DNA of 64,000 bases. It comes from Adiantum capillus-veneris. Taxonomy: Eukaryota; Streptophyta; Polypodiopsida; Polypodiales; Pteridaceae. The notes under the pieces were generated by a model, which worked only from the letters and a program-made list of their open reading frames with translations, was not told the origin of the DNA and did not search any database. The stretch covers positions 1,059,001 to 1,123,000 of the forward strand of contig CM043967.1 of assembly GCA_014529385.2 (NCBI GenBank). Direction: 5' to 3'. A program made the position numbers and the translations under genes. The stretch's first letter is position 1; every line of letters starts with the position of its first letter. Shown here in pieces: positions 1-10,463 of the stretch.

Positions 1-1610
1 AGCAACCAACACTATGGTGCACTCCCACTATAGTGCCGCGAGAGGGATGAATGCAAGCGTACAACACAGTCATCAATTTAGTAGAGAGGTGCATGGTTTC
101 CAAATTTATCTTCCTGTGACAATGCAATCACCACTGCCACTTGGCAATCTAGAGGGTGGTGTGGAGGGTGGGTGAGGCACCCTCAGTGAAACTCTGGGTA
201 GCTCCATCAATCTCGATGGAAGCCTCTCCACAATTGCTATGGAACTCCCACACCATGCGGAGATGTCCCTCCACAACCACCTCCAAGGCCCCTATGGGGG
301 AGCGCTCTTAGAGGCCTCCCCCGTAGAGCACATTTAGAGGTCCCTAGGTGTACTTAAGGGGTTGTTAGCGGGCCGCCACGACGGACGTCTGTAGCATAGC
401 TTTTTGTACTAACATAATGTCTTGAATATGCAAGGAAGCGACTCGGGATGGGGCACGGAGATTTAATGAGAGTGTCAATCTCACCAAAGTGAACTCAGAG
501 GCCTATTCATACTACGACAACAGCAAATCAACAACTTCTTAGTCAGAAAATCAGTCTACGTCCAATCTCACCACTCTAGGTTATCACGTCTTTTCAACAT
601 CTAAATGAATTTGGAATGCAGTGAAAGTTAAAGAGAGGTATTACAACACCTAAGGGCACAATCCTACCAAGTTCTAAGTCATCTGGGCAGGTACATAAAT
701 CATGATCCATCACAAAAAATGTGCAAAAAACTGAAACAAAACTACACGAAAAGGTCCCCCTTAAGCATAGAAACACTTATCCAAGGTCAAAACATCAAAA
801 AACAACCATGTAAGACCTCAAATCAATGCATTTAGCTCACAGACAAGCCGCCGCGAACCACAGCATAATTGAGAATGATTACACTTAGATTGTAGAGCAA
901 GAGACAAGGAACACAATGTGCTATTCGGAATCGAATTCAAAAATATCCGACAAGGACATTAGGAAGAGGATGGGGTCCAGGAGGGCCTCTTTATTCGCCA
1001 TGAGATTATAGAGGTGATTAACCTTCTGATGAATAGGTGCATGCCATGTGTGCAAGAATGGTGGGTGTGTAAGAGAGATGTAAGAGTGGTCAAAGGATGC
1101 ACTTTTTCCTCCCAAAAAGGGGGTGGACAACTTAATGATTTTTGGCCCTCTATAACTGCTACATACGATATTCGATTTAAGCGGAGATTATAGTTGTCGA
1201 TTCAAGCTCTTTTCATAGATATGTTATTCCCTTCGAAAAATGGTGGTCTTTACTATCTCTCCGTCTACTGCTTGAGATCTTTTGAGGAATATATTGGCAG
1301 GTATTGCTTCGAGCACCTGTTCTGTGATATGGGCCTTCTTATTTGAGGATATATCTATGATCTCATATGGAACTACTCCCCACTCTCTTTGTGCTTTTCT
1401 TCGAGGCATCTTGAGGTCAGTTTCAGATTGGAAACATGATTTAGCAATTGATCAAAATTGTCAAAAAGTTGAAGAAAACGCAAATTTGACCATAAAATGA
1501 AAAATGAGTATAACTTTGTCAAAACTACCCTAAATTTGACCAAATTTCACCAATGCATCTAGAATTACTATAGGCACAAGGGCATAAAATAATGGATGAA
1601 CTATGGCAGA

Positions 1611-1672
1611 AAGGTACATGATTTGTGATCCATGTTGGGAAGCATCTTGCAATTTCAACTAGTGGAGGTTGC
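1611..1672 (+). repeat. palindromic repeat P, copy 1
   Basis: First of four related segments built around an imperfect palindrome of the form ACATG-ATNNNGATC-CATGT. It is followed by a tail reading GGGAAGCATCTTGCAATTTC and then AACTAGTGGAGGTTG. The tail is shared almost word for word with copy 3 at 2639-2700. Confidence 0.6.
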
Positions 1673-1920
1673 TTTTGGAAAAATATTGAAGATCTGATGA
1701 TACCTTCTGGTAGGGCTCATCAAGATGGTGCCTTGGTCCACAAATTTTAAGATTTGAATCATTGGTTTGGTACTTAGGTCAATTTCTAGAAATCATCCTC
1801 ATACTTAGAGAAATTTGGCATTTTGATGTCGATTTTGAAATCCAAATGACTTGAAACTTCATGGCTAGGCTTTGTTGGATACTCTGAGCCAGATGATATG
1901 AATTTTCCTCTGGTTAGGCA

Positions 1921-1977
1921 AAAAGGAACATGGATCACGAGCCATGTTGGGAGGGATTTTGGGACTACCTCTTGTAC
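1921..1977 (+). repeat. palindromic repeat P, copy 2
   Basis: Diverged copy: the core reads ACATGGATCACGAGCCATGT. The tail GGGAGGGATTTTGGGACTAC is only loosely similar to copies 1 and 3. In the + frame it spells G-T-W-I-T-S-H-V-G, matching the peptide read in copies 3 and 4. Confidence 0.55.
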
Positions 1978-2638
1978 ACATGTTTCAATAGGTCTTCCTA
2001 GCACACTGGTGAAATATTTTCAAATTTGGACATGTTTTTCCTGTGTTTACTCAATTTCCCAATTTATGGCCATGTTTTTTCGTCTTGACGATATTGGTTT
2101 TTTGGAACCACTTTTGGGCACTTCCTTTGACTGACATCTGTTATTGCCTTGATTCTGGATGATTTATGTGTTAAAATCACTGCTTTGCCTATCTCCCCTC
2201 CAACTTTCATCAGTTTCTGGATCCATCTGAAGGGGGAAATTGATCCAGGCAATCTGCATAACTTTGCAGGTATTCTTTTGCTTTGCTTTGACCAGAACTA
2301 GACCTTTAATGTTACATCTCCTTGATGCTTGTGATTCACCCTCTTTCGGACTCCCTTTTGTTTCAGTTGGCTTTGGAATAAAGCCCCAAGATGTTTCAAT
2401 TGCTGCTCTAGCTAGTGGGGTAGCTTCATATCCTTCTCCTAACCCTACTCCATAATGTTTTTGCTCAAAACTAATCATTTTTTCTTTGATTACTTCCAAA
2501 TGACCATTTGCAGACTGAAGGTAACAAACCATCAGGATTACATGATTTTAAAACCCTTTTTTGTGACTATTTTTGCATAGTCAGTTATACTTTTGCATCC
2601 CCCAGCTAATGAGCGACTCCTGCCTTGATTTTGTCATC

Positions 2639-2700
2639 AAGGTACATGGATTGCGATCCATGTTGGAAAGCATTTTGAAATTCCAACTAGTGGAGGTTGT
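2639..2700 (+). repeat. palindromic repeat P, copy 3
   Basis: The core ACATGGATTGCGATCCATGT is one mismatch from a perfect 20-bp palindrome. The tail (GGAAAGCATTTTGAAATTCC then AACTAGTGGAGGTTG) matches copy 1 with a few substitutions. Copies 1 and 3 share about 60 bp. Confidence 0.6.
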
Positions 2701-2750
2701 TCCTGGGCATATGGGGATGCTACTGTGAAAATTTCTCTGATTTTAGGGTT

Positions 2751-2808
2751 TGAGGAACATGGATCGCGATCCATGTTCCACCACCTTTTGCAATTGTTTT
2801 TGCACACA
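2751..2808 (+). repeat. palindromic repeat P, copy 4
   Basis: The core ACATGGATCGCGATCCATGT is a perfect 20-bp palindrome. It lies only about 110 bp from copy 3. Its tail (TCCACCACCTTTTGCAATTG) differs from those of the other copies. Confidence 0.6.
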
Positions 2809-3072
2809 ATGATTTTGCATGTTACCAAGGTCTACTGGTGAAAAGGTTTTGGTTTTGGGTAAGTTTTGAACTCCCTCATTGACCTTGAGAACTTACAGAT
2901 TTTGTGACTTTGATCTGCTCTAATTTGTTGTTTTGGTAATGTTGGTGCAATGTGGAGCATACACAAATGTTCTTGTAGGGTTAATGATCATATGTGCTGA
3001 ATCTGGTGGAGTAAGAGCTATCGAGGTGGTCGCAGCAGGCAGAAACAAAGCGGAAAATCCTATGCTTCTGTG

Positions 3073-3074
<2 letters not shown>

Positions 3075-3131
<57 letters not shown>
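3075..3131. repeat. (CT)n microsatellite
   Basis: About 57 bp of uninterrupted CT dinucleotide. The Ser/Leu or Arg/Glu repeat ORFs that cross it on both strands are artefacts of the repeat. Confidence 0.95.
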
Positions 3132-3134
<3 letters not shown>

Positions 3135-3866
3135 AATGCAAATGAGCTTATGTTGCTCCATTTGGCTATATGTTCCCAATCTACCCGGAATACCCCATTC
3201 ATACTTACCTCCATTGATCATATCTTGTTGTTCATATCACGTGTAATTTGAACCATTCTTCATTATGATATTTGATCGACAAATGGCCTTTAATCTGCAG
3301 TTTTGATTCTGTAGAAGTTGGCTCAAAATCCGTCGTGTGCCGAATCTTTCAATATTTGCCATGTTCAAAGCCCTTGCTTTGAAGTTCAATTCCGACTTTC
3401 CTGGCTCAACTTATTAATTTTTATTGATTATTTGGCATTTTTAGCTTTTTAGTAAAGAAAAATTACTTATAATTATTATTAGTTGGCCAAAATTTTACCA
3501 AAATTAGTGTAATCACTCATACACACATATTCTTAACCGGGCATTTAGATGGTGTCAATATGGCTCATGGTTATGCCTGCTAAGAGTTAAAAAGCTCTCA
3601 AAACTGTTAAAGGAAAAGGAAAAGAAAAGAAAAGAAAAGAAGACAAAATCATGAGTATCTTGCTACGTTTTCCCCCCTTCCTAGAGTGAGTCATCACAGA
3701 CGAACATGTGTCAAAGTGCATGGGTACGAAGTATGTGACTATGCATAGCCATGTATTGTGGATCTATGATGCGAATTGAGGATATGCAAGGGTAACAAAG
3801 TGTTGTGCAAGATATGGGTTCTGAACAATAAGTTGAGTGGCTTTTGAATGTGAAGTTAGGTTAAAG

Positions 3867-4680
3867 CTATGTGGACCGAACATAAGTAATTGTAGAAGAC
3901 GCGCTCTTTGTTTGACAGTGGCCTCTAGGAGTTTTGAAGTTACATTGTCTTGTGATTGACGGATCTGTTTTGGTCGTCACTGAAATCGCTTTGATGTGGA
4001 CTTCAGGGTTGAGGCAACGAGTGAGTGAGTCTTTTTCGGTTTCCATACCCACTTGACTTCTTGTGGTTGTCGATGTTGAGATTGGATTAGCCTAGGTTGG
4101 TTGACAAAAGCCTTGGGTGGTTTGTCAAGGGTGGGTTTTGGTTGATACATCGTAGGTGGACTTGCATTGCCATGTCGTTTGGGCATCCATAATTTCTCCT
4201 GATTGGTTTGCATAATGGACTTTTCTACCCAGATTTTCCTGACCACTGTTTGAGAACATCGCTGGATTGGAGCAGGTGTGGATTTGAGAGGCTCCCATAC
4301 GTAGTCTGATTGTATAAATGGTGTGGAGAAAGATTGTCATCTTGCCTTATCTGCAAGGTATAATCGCGCCCATTTGGTGTGGCTTGATAAGTGCACATCC
4401 ATGGCACTCCGAGAATAACTGCTTCATTAAGATCCTTATCCTCGATTACATGAAACTGATGAGGATAAACTGTTCCATCAACAGGTATTGGAAAATTGAC
4501 ATGTCCCAGGCTGTCCATTGTGCCTTTGTTTGCCACTTTGAACCCCACAGTATTTGACGTTAGAGTTTCCTTTGTTAATTTCCTGAAAGTGGAGTAGTTG
4601 ACAACATTCACTCTTGCCCCTATATCCACTAATGCACGCTCGATGATGCCATCGGCAAGTTGCAACATAATGCGTAGATC
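3867..4680 (-). pseudogene. retropepsin-like ORF downstream of E1 integrase
   Basis: The 147-codon frame at 4225-4668 starts LQLADG and continues to ALVDIGARVNVV, which matches the retropepsin active-site pattern ALVDTGASxNxx with DIG in place of DTG. About 60 residues on comes VILGVPWM, the usual second retropepsin signature. A Pro/Lys/Gln-rich tail follows in another frame (3977-4246). The ORF lies 3' of the integrase C-terminal domain on the same strand, where Ty3 elements normally have no protease. It could be an accessory ORF of E1 or the start of another, truncated element. Stops and frame changes make it a relic. Confidence 0.55.
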
Positions 4681-4886
4681 AATGTCACCTAACTAGGTAG
4701 CCTCCATTTGTATGGATCCTATTGGAGGGGAATTGGTACAATTGTTTTGTTGGTTATTTCTCTGAAGTTTTGCCCACTCCTTCCGCTTTAATATTCTGAT
4801 TTTGGCTTCTTGTTGTTCTTGTTCCCAAATGTCATGGGCTCGACTTCTGCGCTGATCTGTGGCATGTATTGTTTGGAATTATTATG

Positions 4887-6065
4887 GTGTCAGTGGAAGA
4901 AGATATTTCTTTAATTTGCAGCCACTCATCCAATTAGGCATCTCCTCACGTGCCAATGTTGCAAGCTTGATGGCACCACTTTGTGATATATCATGTATTA
5001 CAAAAGGCCTCATCCCTCGCTTTTTTATTTTTTGGAGTGTTGTTTGAGGGTATACATCAAAACGTAATCCCCTTTTTGGAACTCCTTGCTAATCACATGT
5101 TCATCATGGAAAACTTTCATTTATCTTTTCTGAGCATGTATCCCTGTTTCCACTCTCATTCTAGTTTTATCTAATTGTTCCAAGGTGTCTAGTCTCTCTG
5201 ATAGCTCGTGTTTTGATTGAAAAAGGAGTGGTCCCGATGGAACTTTTAAAAGCTACTCTGTAAGCCCATAATGCAGTGTGTAGCTTTTGATTTCAATCAT
5301 TTCTTGAGTCACTAACTATTTTGGTGAGCATCGTGTATAAGATTTTATTGGTGCTCTCAGCTTGTCCGTTAGATTGTGGGTGAAAGGGTGCTGATTTGCG
5401 ATGGATCACCATGAATGCGTCAAGTAAGCTTTCAATGATGTTGTTCAAAAAGCGTGTTCCTATATCACTCACTATTTCAATGGGTAGACCATATCTGAAA
5501 AAGATATGTTCAAAAAGAAATTGAACCGTAGTCTGTGCATCATTTGTCTACGCTGCCTTTGCTTCCGTCCATTTAGTCATGTAATCTATTGCTACTATGA
5601 TGTATTGTGCATGCAATCTATATGCAGGAGGTATGATGGGGCCAATAAAGTTGATGCCCCATTTGGCAAAAGCGCGTACTCCCATCATTGGCCATAATGG
5701 CATTTCATCTCTCCATAGGGATGGTTTTGTGCGATGACATTCATCACATCGTTTGACATAGACCTCTACATCCCTGAATAGGGTTGGCCACCATATACCT
5801 GAGTGAAGCACTAGATTTGTATTTTAATTAGCAGAGAAATGTTCCCCTGACTGGTCCGAGTGTGCTTGTTCTAGGATAAATAAATATTCGCTTTCTGTAC
5901 CACACAATCGTAATTGTTCGTCTATCCCTTGCCGGTATAGTTGGTTTGCAATTAGCAGATAATGTTTTGCGTCTTCTGCTACAGTTCTCATTCTCGTGTT
6001 ACCCCATCCCTTTGGGAAGGTCTTGTTTTTTAAGTACTCAATTATGTGAGTACTCCATTTGGGTG
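4887..6065 (-). pseudogene. E1 integrase (second zinc module, catalytic core, C-terminal domain)
   Basis: The 87-codon frame 5548-5811 holds the end of an H2C2 zinc-binding module (GIWWPTLFRDVEVYVKRCDECH) followed by WGINFIGP and YIIVAIDYMTKWTEAKA of the RNase H-fold core. Further along, in broken frames, EIVSD and then HPQSNGQAE supply the second Asp and the Glu of the DDE triad. The first Asp is changed to Asn. A C-terminal GPF/GPY-type domain (KGDYVLMYTLKQHS, then GPFVIHDI) ends with a stop near 4887. Stops at several points exclude function. Confidence 0.8.
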
Positions 6066-6450
6066 CTTGTACTACTCAAAACAGGGTGGCATGTTCCATT
6101 GGAGGTTGCTTTGTATAGATATCACATGATTTTACATAAGTATGGACGTTGTTTTCCATGTTTTGCTATTAGACTCGTAGTCTCTTTAGTCTTTGGTAGG
6201 TTTGTGTTTCTCCATTGTGAAACCCTATATGTTGTATATGAGTCTGTTTGAGGTAGTATTCGTATTCATCTGGTTGTACACATAGTCTCAAAATCCCATC
6301 CTTTTCGTGCTTGTACAATCGTCCTGCTAAAAGCTAGAGATTTCTTGTTTGATGTATTATTGATGGTTGTCTTTCCACCTGTAATGATGCGATTGTGAGT
6401 AGAGGGATGATCTCTTCACTCCACCTCGGAACCATTTCAATGTTAAATAG
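6066..6450 (-). pseudogene. extra integrase zinc-binding module of E1
   Basis: Upstream of the normal H2C2 module, the minus strand encodes a second one. It runs PRWSEEIIPLL, then LLAGRLYKHEKDGILRLC, then HIQHIGFHNGETQTYQRLK and VHTYVKSCDIYTKQ. The same order recurs at 5700-6065 as PKWSTHIIEYL, LLIANQLYRQ, LRLC, AHSDQSGEHF and VYVKRCDECH. So about 110 codons appear twice in tandem, well diverged. The last zinc-ligand Cys of this copy reads Tyr, and stops are present. Confidence 0.65.
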
Positions 6451-6887
6451 GTACAAATCTGGAAGATCATCATCAATACCTTCAGGTGCTTCCCCATGGA
6501 ACAATCTTGAAAGATAATCTGCTCGTGTGTGTAGAGTCCCCTTTTTTACTACTACTTTGAAATCAAACTCGAGTAATAGTATAAACCAGTGAACAATCCT
6601 TCCAATGTTGCGAAGTTGTTTACCAGATATAACTGTGCTTGATGATCTACGAAGAAAACGAGCTAGTTTGCAAGAAGGTAGTGTCTAAATTTTTTGACAG
6701 CATAATTATTCCTAAACCTTCTCTTTCCGTAGTGGTATAATTTTTCTCCGTGTTGTTCAGCTTCCTACTAGAGTAGCAAATGGAAAATCCATTTTCTTCT
6801 CTCCTGGCTGGGCTAATATGCATCCTATGGCATATGTCGTTGCATCAACATATGGCATATGTCGTTGCATCAACATGAACGTGAGAT
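6400..6887 (-). pseudogene. E1 RNase H domain
   Basis: The minus strand reads HVHVDATTYAIG, CILAQPGEKK, YSSRKLNNTEKNYTTTERE and LGIIYAVKKFRHYLL in adjoining frames. This is the RNase H domain that follows Ty3 reverse transcriptase. A 25-bp tandem duplication (units starting at 6827 and 6852) repeats VDATTYAI and shifts the frame. The domain is cut off from the reverse transcriptase by the solo LTR at 6893-7664. Confidence 0.8.
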
Positions 6888-7124
6888 CTTGCTGTGAAGT
6901 ATTGAATCTGATTTACCCCTTGTAATTTTCTGTGGTAAAAACGCACATTTGTAAAGACCTCATTATGAGGAGAAGCCATCGTACGTGAAGAAAAATCACT
7001 CGCCGGGAATAAAAATCACTCGTCGGGAACCAAAATTTTAACGCCCAGCCTGTTGTCTGCCGGAATATTCCTTTTCTCCGGAATATTATGGCCGGACGGC
7101 GGCCGAAAAGTGATCAAAAAACGA

Positions 7125-7222
7125 CCGGCTGGTGGTCGGTGGTCGGTGGTAGGTGGTCAGAAGTCGGAAGTCAATGGCCGGTGGCCAGTGGTCGGAAGTC
7201 AATGGCCGATGGCCGGTGGCCG
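7125..7222. repeat. GGTCGGTGG-type minisatellite in solo LTR
   Basis: A degenerate array of GGTCGGTGG / GTCAATGGCCGGTGGCC words within the U3 part of the solo LTR. ORFs on both strands across it are compositional. Confidence 0.7.
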
Positions 7223-7353
7223 AATTCAAAAGCGGACTTGTCTTCCCAAGGACGGCCACACATGGACGGATTGGAGGGTCCGATTTGGACTTATCTACAC
7301 AAGGACGGCTACACATGGCTGCCTCTCATGAGATAGAGCAGCCCCTTTTGACC

Positions 7354-7360
7354 TATAAAA
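7354..7360 (+). promoter_or_regulatory. TATA box of solo LTR
   Basis: TATAAAA followed by GGAGGCC lies about 460 bp into the 772-bp LTR, a usual place for the U3 promoter. It is the only good TATA motif on either strand of this LTR. Confidence 0.55.
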
Positions 7361-7669
7361 GGAGGCCATTTCTACACACATTACATAGTGTGAAGTTGAT
7401 GCAACAAGGTGGTGTGAGGTGGTGAGAGTGAAGCAAGGCAAGAGCTCTATTAAGGGTATAATCTCTTTGTAACCTACTTCTTGTTTGAAGTCCTAAAGCC
7501 ATTAAGTGGTTGCTTTCCCGTGGATGTAGCCCACATTGGGTGAACCACATACATCGTGTGTATCCTCTCTCTCTCTACTCTATAATCTCTTGTGTGTGAA
7601 AATTATCTCTCTCCATTAAGTAATCTACTCAATTATCTACTTAGCTACGTCATATTTCCTAACACTTGC

Positions 7670-8882
7670 TCCAATCAAGGGCTTGTAAAATTGGAGCATA
7701 AATTAATTGTTGCTTCAATTTGTGAAAAGCCTGCTCGCATTCTTCTGTCCATTCAAATTTAGCAATGAGGGCATGCAATTGCTTAGCAATTACAACATAC
7801 ATGTATATGAAGGGCCTGTAGTACCCACAATGTCCCATAAATGCTTGCACTTCTTTCATTTTCATTGCTCTCAATAGTGCGACAATTATTTTTATATTTT
7901 CTTGATGAGTGGAAATCTTGCTTTTGGACACAATGTTGCCAAAAAATTTACCTTGTCTTATCATGAAGACACATTTTTCAGCGTTTAAGAAAATACGATA
8001 AGTTCTGCACTTTTCAAAGACTTTCTCTAGATGCGTTATGTGATCACTTCTCAGGTGAGAATGAGCACAAAGATCATCCATGTATATCTCTAAAAATTGT
8101 CTCAAATATTCCTTGAATGCATGACTCATTAGTCTTTAGAAAGTGGCAAGTGCATTGGTCAGGCCAAAAGGCATTACCGTACATGAAAATATTTCCCACT
8201 CCGTTGCAAAAGGTGTCTTATGATGATCTTCTGCTTTGATGGTTAATTGGTTGTAGCCTGAGAACCCATCTAGAAAACTATAGACCCCCTTCCCCGCAAC
8301 TCTCTCAATAACATGATATGTTATTGGTAGTGGATAGTTGTCCCTGATGATGGTGGCATTTACCTGTTTGAGGTTTACACAGACATGCTTCTTTTTGGGT
8401 ACTATCACAATCGGGGACACCCAATCAGTGTGTTCAATCTCGTAGATAAACTCGGAATCCTTCAGTTTGTTTATCTCCTCCTTAATTTTCTTGACAAAAG
8501 TCTCATTATACGTATAAGGACGTTGTCTGTGTGGTCTTGCATCGTTTTTAAGGGGTATCGTGTGCTGACGGATCTCTAGGTCTATCCCCTTCAGGTCTTT
8601 GTATGACCAAACAAACACATCTTTATACCGTCTGAGTGTATCTATCAAAAGTCGCTCTTCTTCTTCTGTGAGGTCCGTGACAATGTATGCCGGTTTAGGT
8701 TCCTCGCTTGGTTCTGCTAAGTTTATCCATTTGGATTTTTCAGGCCCATCATATGAAGTTTCAGGCTCTTTTGGGTCTCGTTTGGATTTTTGCACCACAA
8801 TTTTTCTATCTTGAATAGTGTACTTTTTGTAGTGGGATGGTGTATCAAACTTATCATCGTTTGATTCATCATTAGTTTCCAA
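7670..8882 (-). pseudogene. E1 reverse transcriptase
   Basis: Two adjoining frames (8136-8882 and 7659-8129) encode a Ty3 reverse transcriptase. Landmarks in order are an N-terminal segment with DVFVWSYKDLKGID, the fingers/palm motif DWVSPIVIVPKKK, VNLKQVNATIIRDNYPLP, the catalytic-Asp region [24 protein letters not shown], and EIYMDDLCAHS with YMDD at the active site. The connection domain FMGHCGYYRPFI and a tail ending DWSK follow. The frame is lost between [13 protein letters not shown] and the YMDD part. The 3' end is cut by the solo LTR. Confidence 0.88.
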
Positions 8883-8891
8883 CTATGTTGT

Positions 8892-9726
8892 TCAAACTTC
8901 TTTCAAAGCTCGTTTCAATTCATTATACTTGTTTTTGCGCTCAGTTTTAGACAACTTCCTTGCTTTTTCAGAAAGACTTTCCATCTGTGATTTTTGTTTG
9001 TTCTTCTTTTTCAATTTTGTTTTGATTGAGTCGGATTTCAAGTACCTCTTCGATATCCCATCTTTAACGTAATCGGTTGCTTCAACCAACCTTAAGTACT
9101 GTGTTTTATCAGTTAATAGAGATACTGAATATTCTTTCGTTTTGTTTCGTTTGTTCATGCGTTTATTCCGATATCTACGCTGTCTTTGAGGATTTTAGTT
9201 TGAAAAATCATAGTAAATCACTTGTCGATCCTTCCGTTTGATGTCCTGATCTGAACTACTCGAAAGCTTGTTGTCTACGTTGTCCACTAACAGCTTATCC
9301 TTGGAGTCAAGGAATGCTTTCTCATCTGTTTGGTCATGGTCCCTTACTGAGATCTCATCCAATATGCGTCGACAATCTGCAACCCCTTCCCTGTCAGGGA
9401 CTTAGGCTGACACCCATCATCTGGAATGGCATGATATCATATCCTTCCTCGTCACAGAATTCGGTCAGGGTCACCTCATTCTTGCACACATCAAGTGTGG
9501 CAAGTATCTGCTGCCATCCAAAAGGTTCAAACCTCTCTTCTAGAAACGGCTCTGATACATGTGTCTCGTCTTGTATTGACCTATCATGAATGCAATCCTC
9601 TTTTTTCAAACTACCACCCTCAGAACCTTCTCCTGTCCAATTATGAGCTTTGTTTTGTAGCCAAGCCGATATTTCTCCTTCTTGGTCTGTTATGGAGTTT
9701 AGTTCCTTCCCTGGGGTTCGTTCCAC
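8892..9726 (-). pseudogene. E1 protease-to-RT linker
   Basis: Minus-strand frames 9394-9726 and 8892-9158 contain charged, Lys/Glu-rich sequence without a domain I recognise, in the position where Ty3 polyproteins have a variable linker. The frame is interrupted around 9160-9390. Assignment rests only on position between the protease and reverse transcriptase. Confidence 0.5.
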
Positions 9727-10085
9727 ATCTCTATAACTATGGTCCGTGAGACTGATTTTCTGTAGATATAGTCATAACCCCAATCTTGTACCATTTTGAG
9801 CTGACGCATAAATGGTCTGCCCAATATGATATCAAAATTGCTGCTCTCATCGAAATTCATAATAGCGAAGGTGTGTTCATATGCAATTCCGCAAGAGGTT
9901 ACTACAATTTGCTCCAAAATGCCAATAGGTCTCTTCAGATATCCATCCGCTAATTGAAGTTTTATTCTAGTTTCCGGAGAGCAGGTTTTTCCCATTTTTC
10001 CGACATTGCTTTGGTGGCTATGGCTATTCCGGCTCCACTATCCAATATCGCTATCGATTTTAGTCTTTGTACTCCACAAGCAAGG
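9727..10085 (-). pseudogene. E1 aspartic protease (retropepsin)
   Basis: Read on the minus strand, the frame crossing 10050 gives SIAILDSGAGIAIATKAM, the DSGA active site. After a frame change at about 10000 come LQLADGYLKRPIG, AYEHTFAIMNF and FDIILGRPFM, the flap and second conserved segment of plant Ty3 retropepsins. Length (about 120 codons) is normal for the domain. The frame break makes it a pseudogene. Confidence 0.8.
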
Positions 10086-10181
10086 TCCTATTTCCTTCCT
10101 CACCTTCACAATAGTCTCCTACCTTGTTCACTGGCACTGGCTCATGTTTAGTTTGTTTTGAAGTTTGGGTATTCAATGTTT

Positions 10182-10463
10182 TTAGAAAATTACCAACCCT
10201 ATTTTCTCCAAATTTTTTCTCACCTCTTCCCAAAGATGAGGTTTTATTTGAAGTAACTCAGATAGAGTTAACATACAACGGATAGGGGATGACAACAGCT
10301 CATGAAGAGTTTCGGTATCCATCATCTTAGGATTAGCCTTCCATTGAGATGGTATTTTCTTTACCTTTGATCTCGTTTCATGGTTGCCAATAAATAAAGG
10401 TAACATCTTCAACGACTGAGGTTTGTTGTCTTCTGATATCTCCGTACCTGTAACGTCGTACAA
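10182..10463 (-). pseudogene. E1 gag-to-protease spacer
   Basis: A 93-codon frame ends with LTLSELLQIKPHLWEEVRKNL, which resembles the segment just before the protease in plant Ty3 elements. No capsid or zinc knuckle was found upstream, so most of gag appears to be missing. Confidence 0.45.

Larger units (their letters stand above)
1..3866. other. gene-poor stretch with interspersed repeats
   Basis: No open reading frame here shows a recognisable domain; all are short and lack conserved motifs. The stretch holds four copies of a palindrome-containing repeat between 1611 and 2808 and a long CT microsatellite at 3075-3131. A purine-rich AAAAG tract lies near 3610-3640. The minus-strand ORF at 2164-2532 (122 codons) has no motif I can name and could be decayed retrotransposon spacer sequence. 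Confidence 0.5.
6893..7664 (+). mobile_element. solo LTR inserted in E1
   Basis: The segment starts TGTGAAGTATTG and ends CTAACA, i.e. TG...CA, and is flanked on both sides by CTTGC (6888-6892 and 7665-7669), a 5-bp target duplication. It sits between the end of E1 reverse transcriptase (reading DWSK) and the RNase H. There are no internal genes, so it is a solo LTR left by LTR-LTR recombination. It holds a TATA box at 7354-7360, a 20-bp tandem repeat at 6989-7028 and a GGTCGG-rich minisatellite at about 7125-7222. The TATA box sets the + orientation. Confidence 0.88.
3867..10463 (-). mobile_element. E1: decayed Ty3/gypsy retrotransposon
   Basis: Read on the minus strand, the domains come in normal Ty3 order: gag-to-protease spacer (10182-10463), retropepsin (about 9727-10085), linker (8892-9726), reverse transcriptase (7670-8882), RNase H (about 6400-6887), integrase (about 4887-6450). 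A further ORF with a second retropepsin-like domain follows (3870-4680). A 772-bp solo LTR interrupts RT/RNase H. The integrase carries many stops, and the first catalytic Asp of the WGIDFIGP motif reads Asn. No LTR pair or clear gag could be assigned, so the element limits are those of the coding remnants. It is not active. Confidence 0.85.

Noticed and set aside
3075-3131. Regular repeats considered as a CRISPR array
   Set aside because: Simple dinucleotide repeat without spacers, in a eukaryotic context.
3867-10463. Possibility that E1 is an integrated plant pararetrovirus (caulimovirus-like)
   Set aside because: It has integrase with zinc and DDE blocks after RNase H, which pararetroviruses usually lack, and no movement-protein region was seen.
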